This document shows, in pieces, positions 5,759 to 6,858 of a stretch of DNA of 6,858 nucleotides. Position numbers and translations under genes: made by a program. Where the stretch lies: NCBI GenBank assembly GCA_030631875.1, contig DAOVKH010000095.1:1-6858 (forward strand), given 5' to 3'. The notes under the pieces are model-generated. The model was not told where the DNA came from. It searched no databases and saw only the letters and a program-made list of their open reading frames with translations. Every line of letters starts with the position of its first letter. The stretch's first letter is position 1. This stretch comes from Deltaproteobacteria bacterium (lineage in GTDB: Bacteria; Desulfobacterota; GWC2-55-46; DRQE01).

Positions 5759-6858
5759 ATGGCAATCAAGAAGAACGGAGTATTCAGCCTCCAGGAACTT
5801 ACAGCGGCCGTCAGCAGTGGTGTAATTAAGGCCAAGCGTCCAATCGAAGCAGGGCAGATTCAGCCTGCGAGCATGGATTTGCGACTCGGAGCTAAGGCAT
5901 ATCGCCTCGTATCGAGCTTCTTGCCGGAAGACTCCACAGTGCTCGACCGTTTGCGCACGAAGGACAGCTATGGCTCGGATCTCGTAATGTATGAGGTCGA
6001 TATATCCGAGGGCGCGATACTCGAAAAGGGGAGCGTATACCTTATACCTCTGATGGAAGAACTAAAACTTCCAAAGGGCGTTGAAGGTAAGGCCAACCCA
6101 AAGTCGACGATAGGACGCCTTGATATATTCACACGCGTCATAGCCGATAAGAACCCGCGCTTCGATGAGATATCGAGCGGCTATAAAGGCCAACTCTTCG
6201 TAGAGGTGATGCCTCGGAGCTTTGCTATAAAGGTCAAGGAAGGCTTAAGCCTCGTTCAGCTTCGCTTGAGGCGCGGTAAGTGTATGTTAGACGACAAACA
6301 ATTAAAGGCACTAAACAATAAAGAACGCCTCCTATATGACGGTAAGAAAAACCTAAAGAATAGCGACGTGCTCATATCTAACGGTATGTTCATGAGCGTT
6401 GATCTCGTCGGAGACAAAGGTTCTCCGATTATCGGCTATAAGTCGAAGAAGAATAGCCACGTCGTAGACCTAACGAAGAGAGACCACTATCGCATAGAAG
6501 ACTTCTGGGAACCCTTAAAGAGAAATAAAAAGGGCATGCTTATACTTGAGCCGGAAGAGTTTTATATACTTGCCTCAAAGGAGCGGATACGCATACCCGT
6601 CAATTACGCCTCCGAGATGATGCCCTATGAGGCAGGTTCAGGGGAGCTTCGCACACACTACGCAGGCTTCTTCGACCCGGGCTTTGGCTACGGCAAGCGG
6701 GGCGAAGTAAAGGGGACAAAGGCCGTCCTTGAGGTACGTGCCCACGACGTGCCGTTTATGATTACCCACGGGCAGACCTTCTGTAAGCTCTTCTTTGAAA
6801 AGATGAGCGAGCTTCCAACAGAGGTCTACGGCCCGAAGATTGGCTCGTCTTATCAGTA
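5759..6858 (+). CDS. dcd: Long-form 2'-deoxycytidine 5'-triphosphate deaminase, 3' end outside window
   Basis: The frame runs open from ATG 5759 for 366 codons to the window edge, and the last residues visible (YGPKIGSSYQ) resemble the family's C-terminus, so little is missing. The enzyme converts dCTP to dUTP and ammonia, supplying dUMP for thymidylate synthesis in the cytoplasm. It belongs to the long DCD type made of two dUTPase-fold halves. The first half has QPASMDLRLG (35-44), a KSTIGRLDIF motif (115-124) and GQLFVEV with catalytic-type E149. The second has HYAGFFDPGFG (300-310), AVLEVRAHD with E325, and GQTFCKLFFEKM (338-349). Compared with the short E. coli enzyme (about 190 residues) it is a fused duplicate. 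An in-frame TGA at 5726-5728 limits the start. AGGAAGGA lies 14 nt upstream of the ATG, longer than usual. The gene is divergent from the DUF898 cluster and appears independent of it. Confidence 0.93.
   Translation, partial: MAIKKNGVFSLQELTAAVSSGVIKAKRPIEAGQIQPASMDLRLGAKAYRLVSSFLPEDSTVLDRLRTKDSYGSDLVMYEVDISEGAILEKGSVYLIPLMEELKLPKGVEGKANPKSTIGRLDIFTRVIADKNPRFDEISSGYKGQLFVEVMPRSFAIKVKEGLSLVQLRLRRGKCMLDDKQLKALNNKERLLYDGKKNLKNSDVLISNGMFMSVDLVGDKGSPIIGYKSKKNSHVVDLTKRDHYRIEDFWEPLKRNKKGMLILEPEEFYILASKERIRIPVNYASEMMPYEAGSGELRTHYAGFFDPGFGYGKRGEVKGTKAVLEVRAHDVPFMITHGQTFCKLFFEKMSELPTEVYGPKIGSSYQ

Noticed and set aside
5623..5835. 70-residue - strand frame overlapping the start of the dCTP deaminase gene
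   Set aside because: It overlaps a confidently identified gene and its leader and shows no family resemblance.

Overview
The window looks like a bacterial chromosome fragment from a Gram-negative organism. A Sec-type signal peptide, a membrane-anchored M48 metalloprotease, a YjgN/DUF898 membrane protein and a long-form dCTP deaminase all fit a proteobacterial or Desulfobacterota-like lineage. The sequence alone does not fix the phylum. Most genes are near 45-52% GC in the lines I counted by eye. Two stretches (the first ~400 bases and 3792-4379) are nearer one third GC and look like accessory DNA.

Layout. Bases 1-398 (+) are the 3' end of a gene cut by the window edge, whose visible part resembles the core of a PD-(D/E)XK nuclease domain. 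Bases 399-809 hold no gene; they carry two related REP-like palindromic elements exactly 50 bp apart and a strong rho-independent terminator. Bases 810-2446 (-) are a tight two-gene operon: first a small membrane-anchored four-cysteine protein (GTG start), then an exported protein of eleven ankyrin repeats. Bases 2630-5555 (-) are a second three-gene cluster: a zinc-ribbon/DUF898 membrane protein, an AT-rich unrecognised 195-residue gene, and a DUF7092-like/M48 membrane metalloprotease. Divergent from it, 5759 to the window end (+) is a long, internally duplicated dCTP deaminase lacking only its last residues.

How they may work together. As I recall, DUF898 proteins and M48 proteases with this kind of N-terminal domain are often neighbours. 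The pair is probably a functional membrane unit (envelope protein quality control or signalling), interrupted here by the AT-rich orphan gene. The ankyrin protein and its Cys4 partner are predicted to lie in the periplasm, tethered or bound to each other; that pair is the best candidate for an undescribed envelope module. The dCTP deaminase serves pyrimidine nucleotide metabolism (dUTP/dTTP supply) and has no evident link to the rest.
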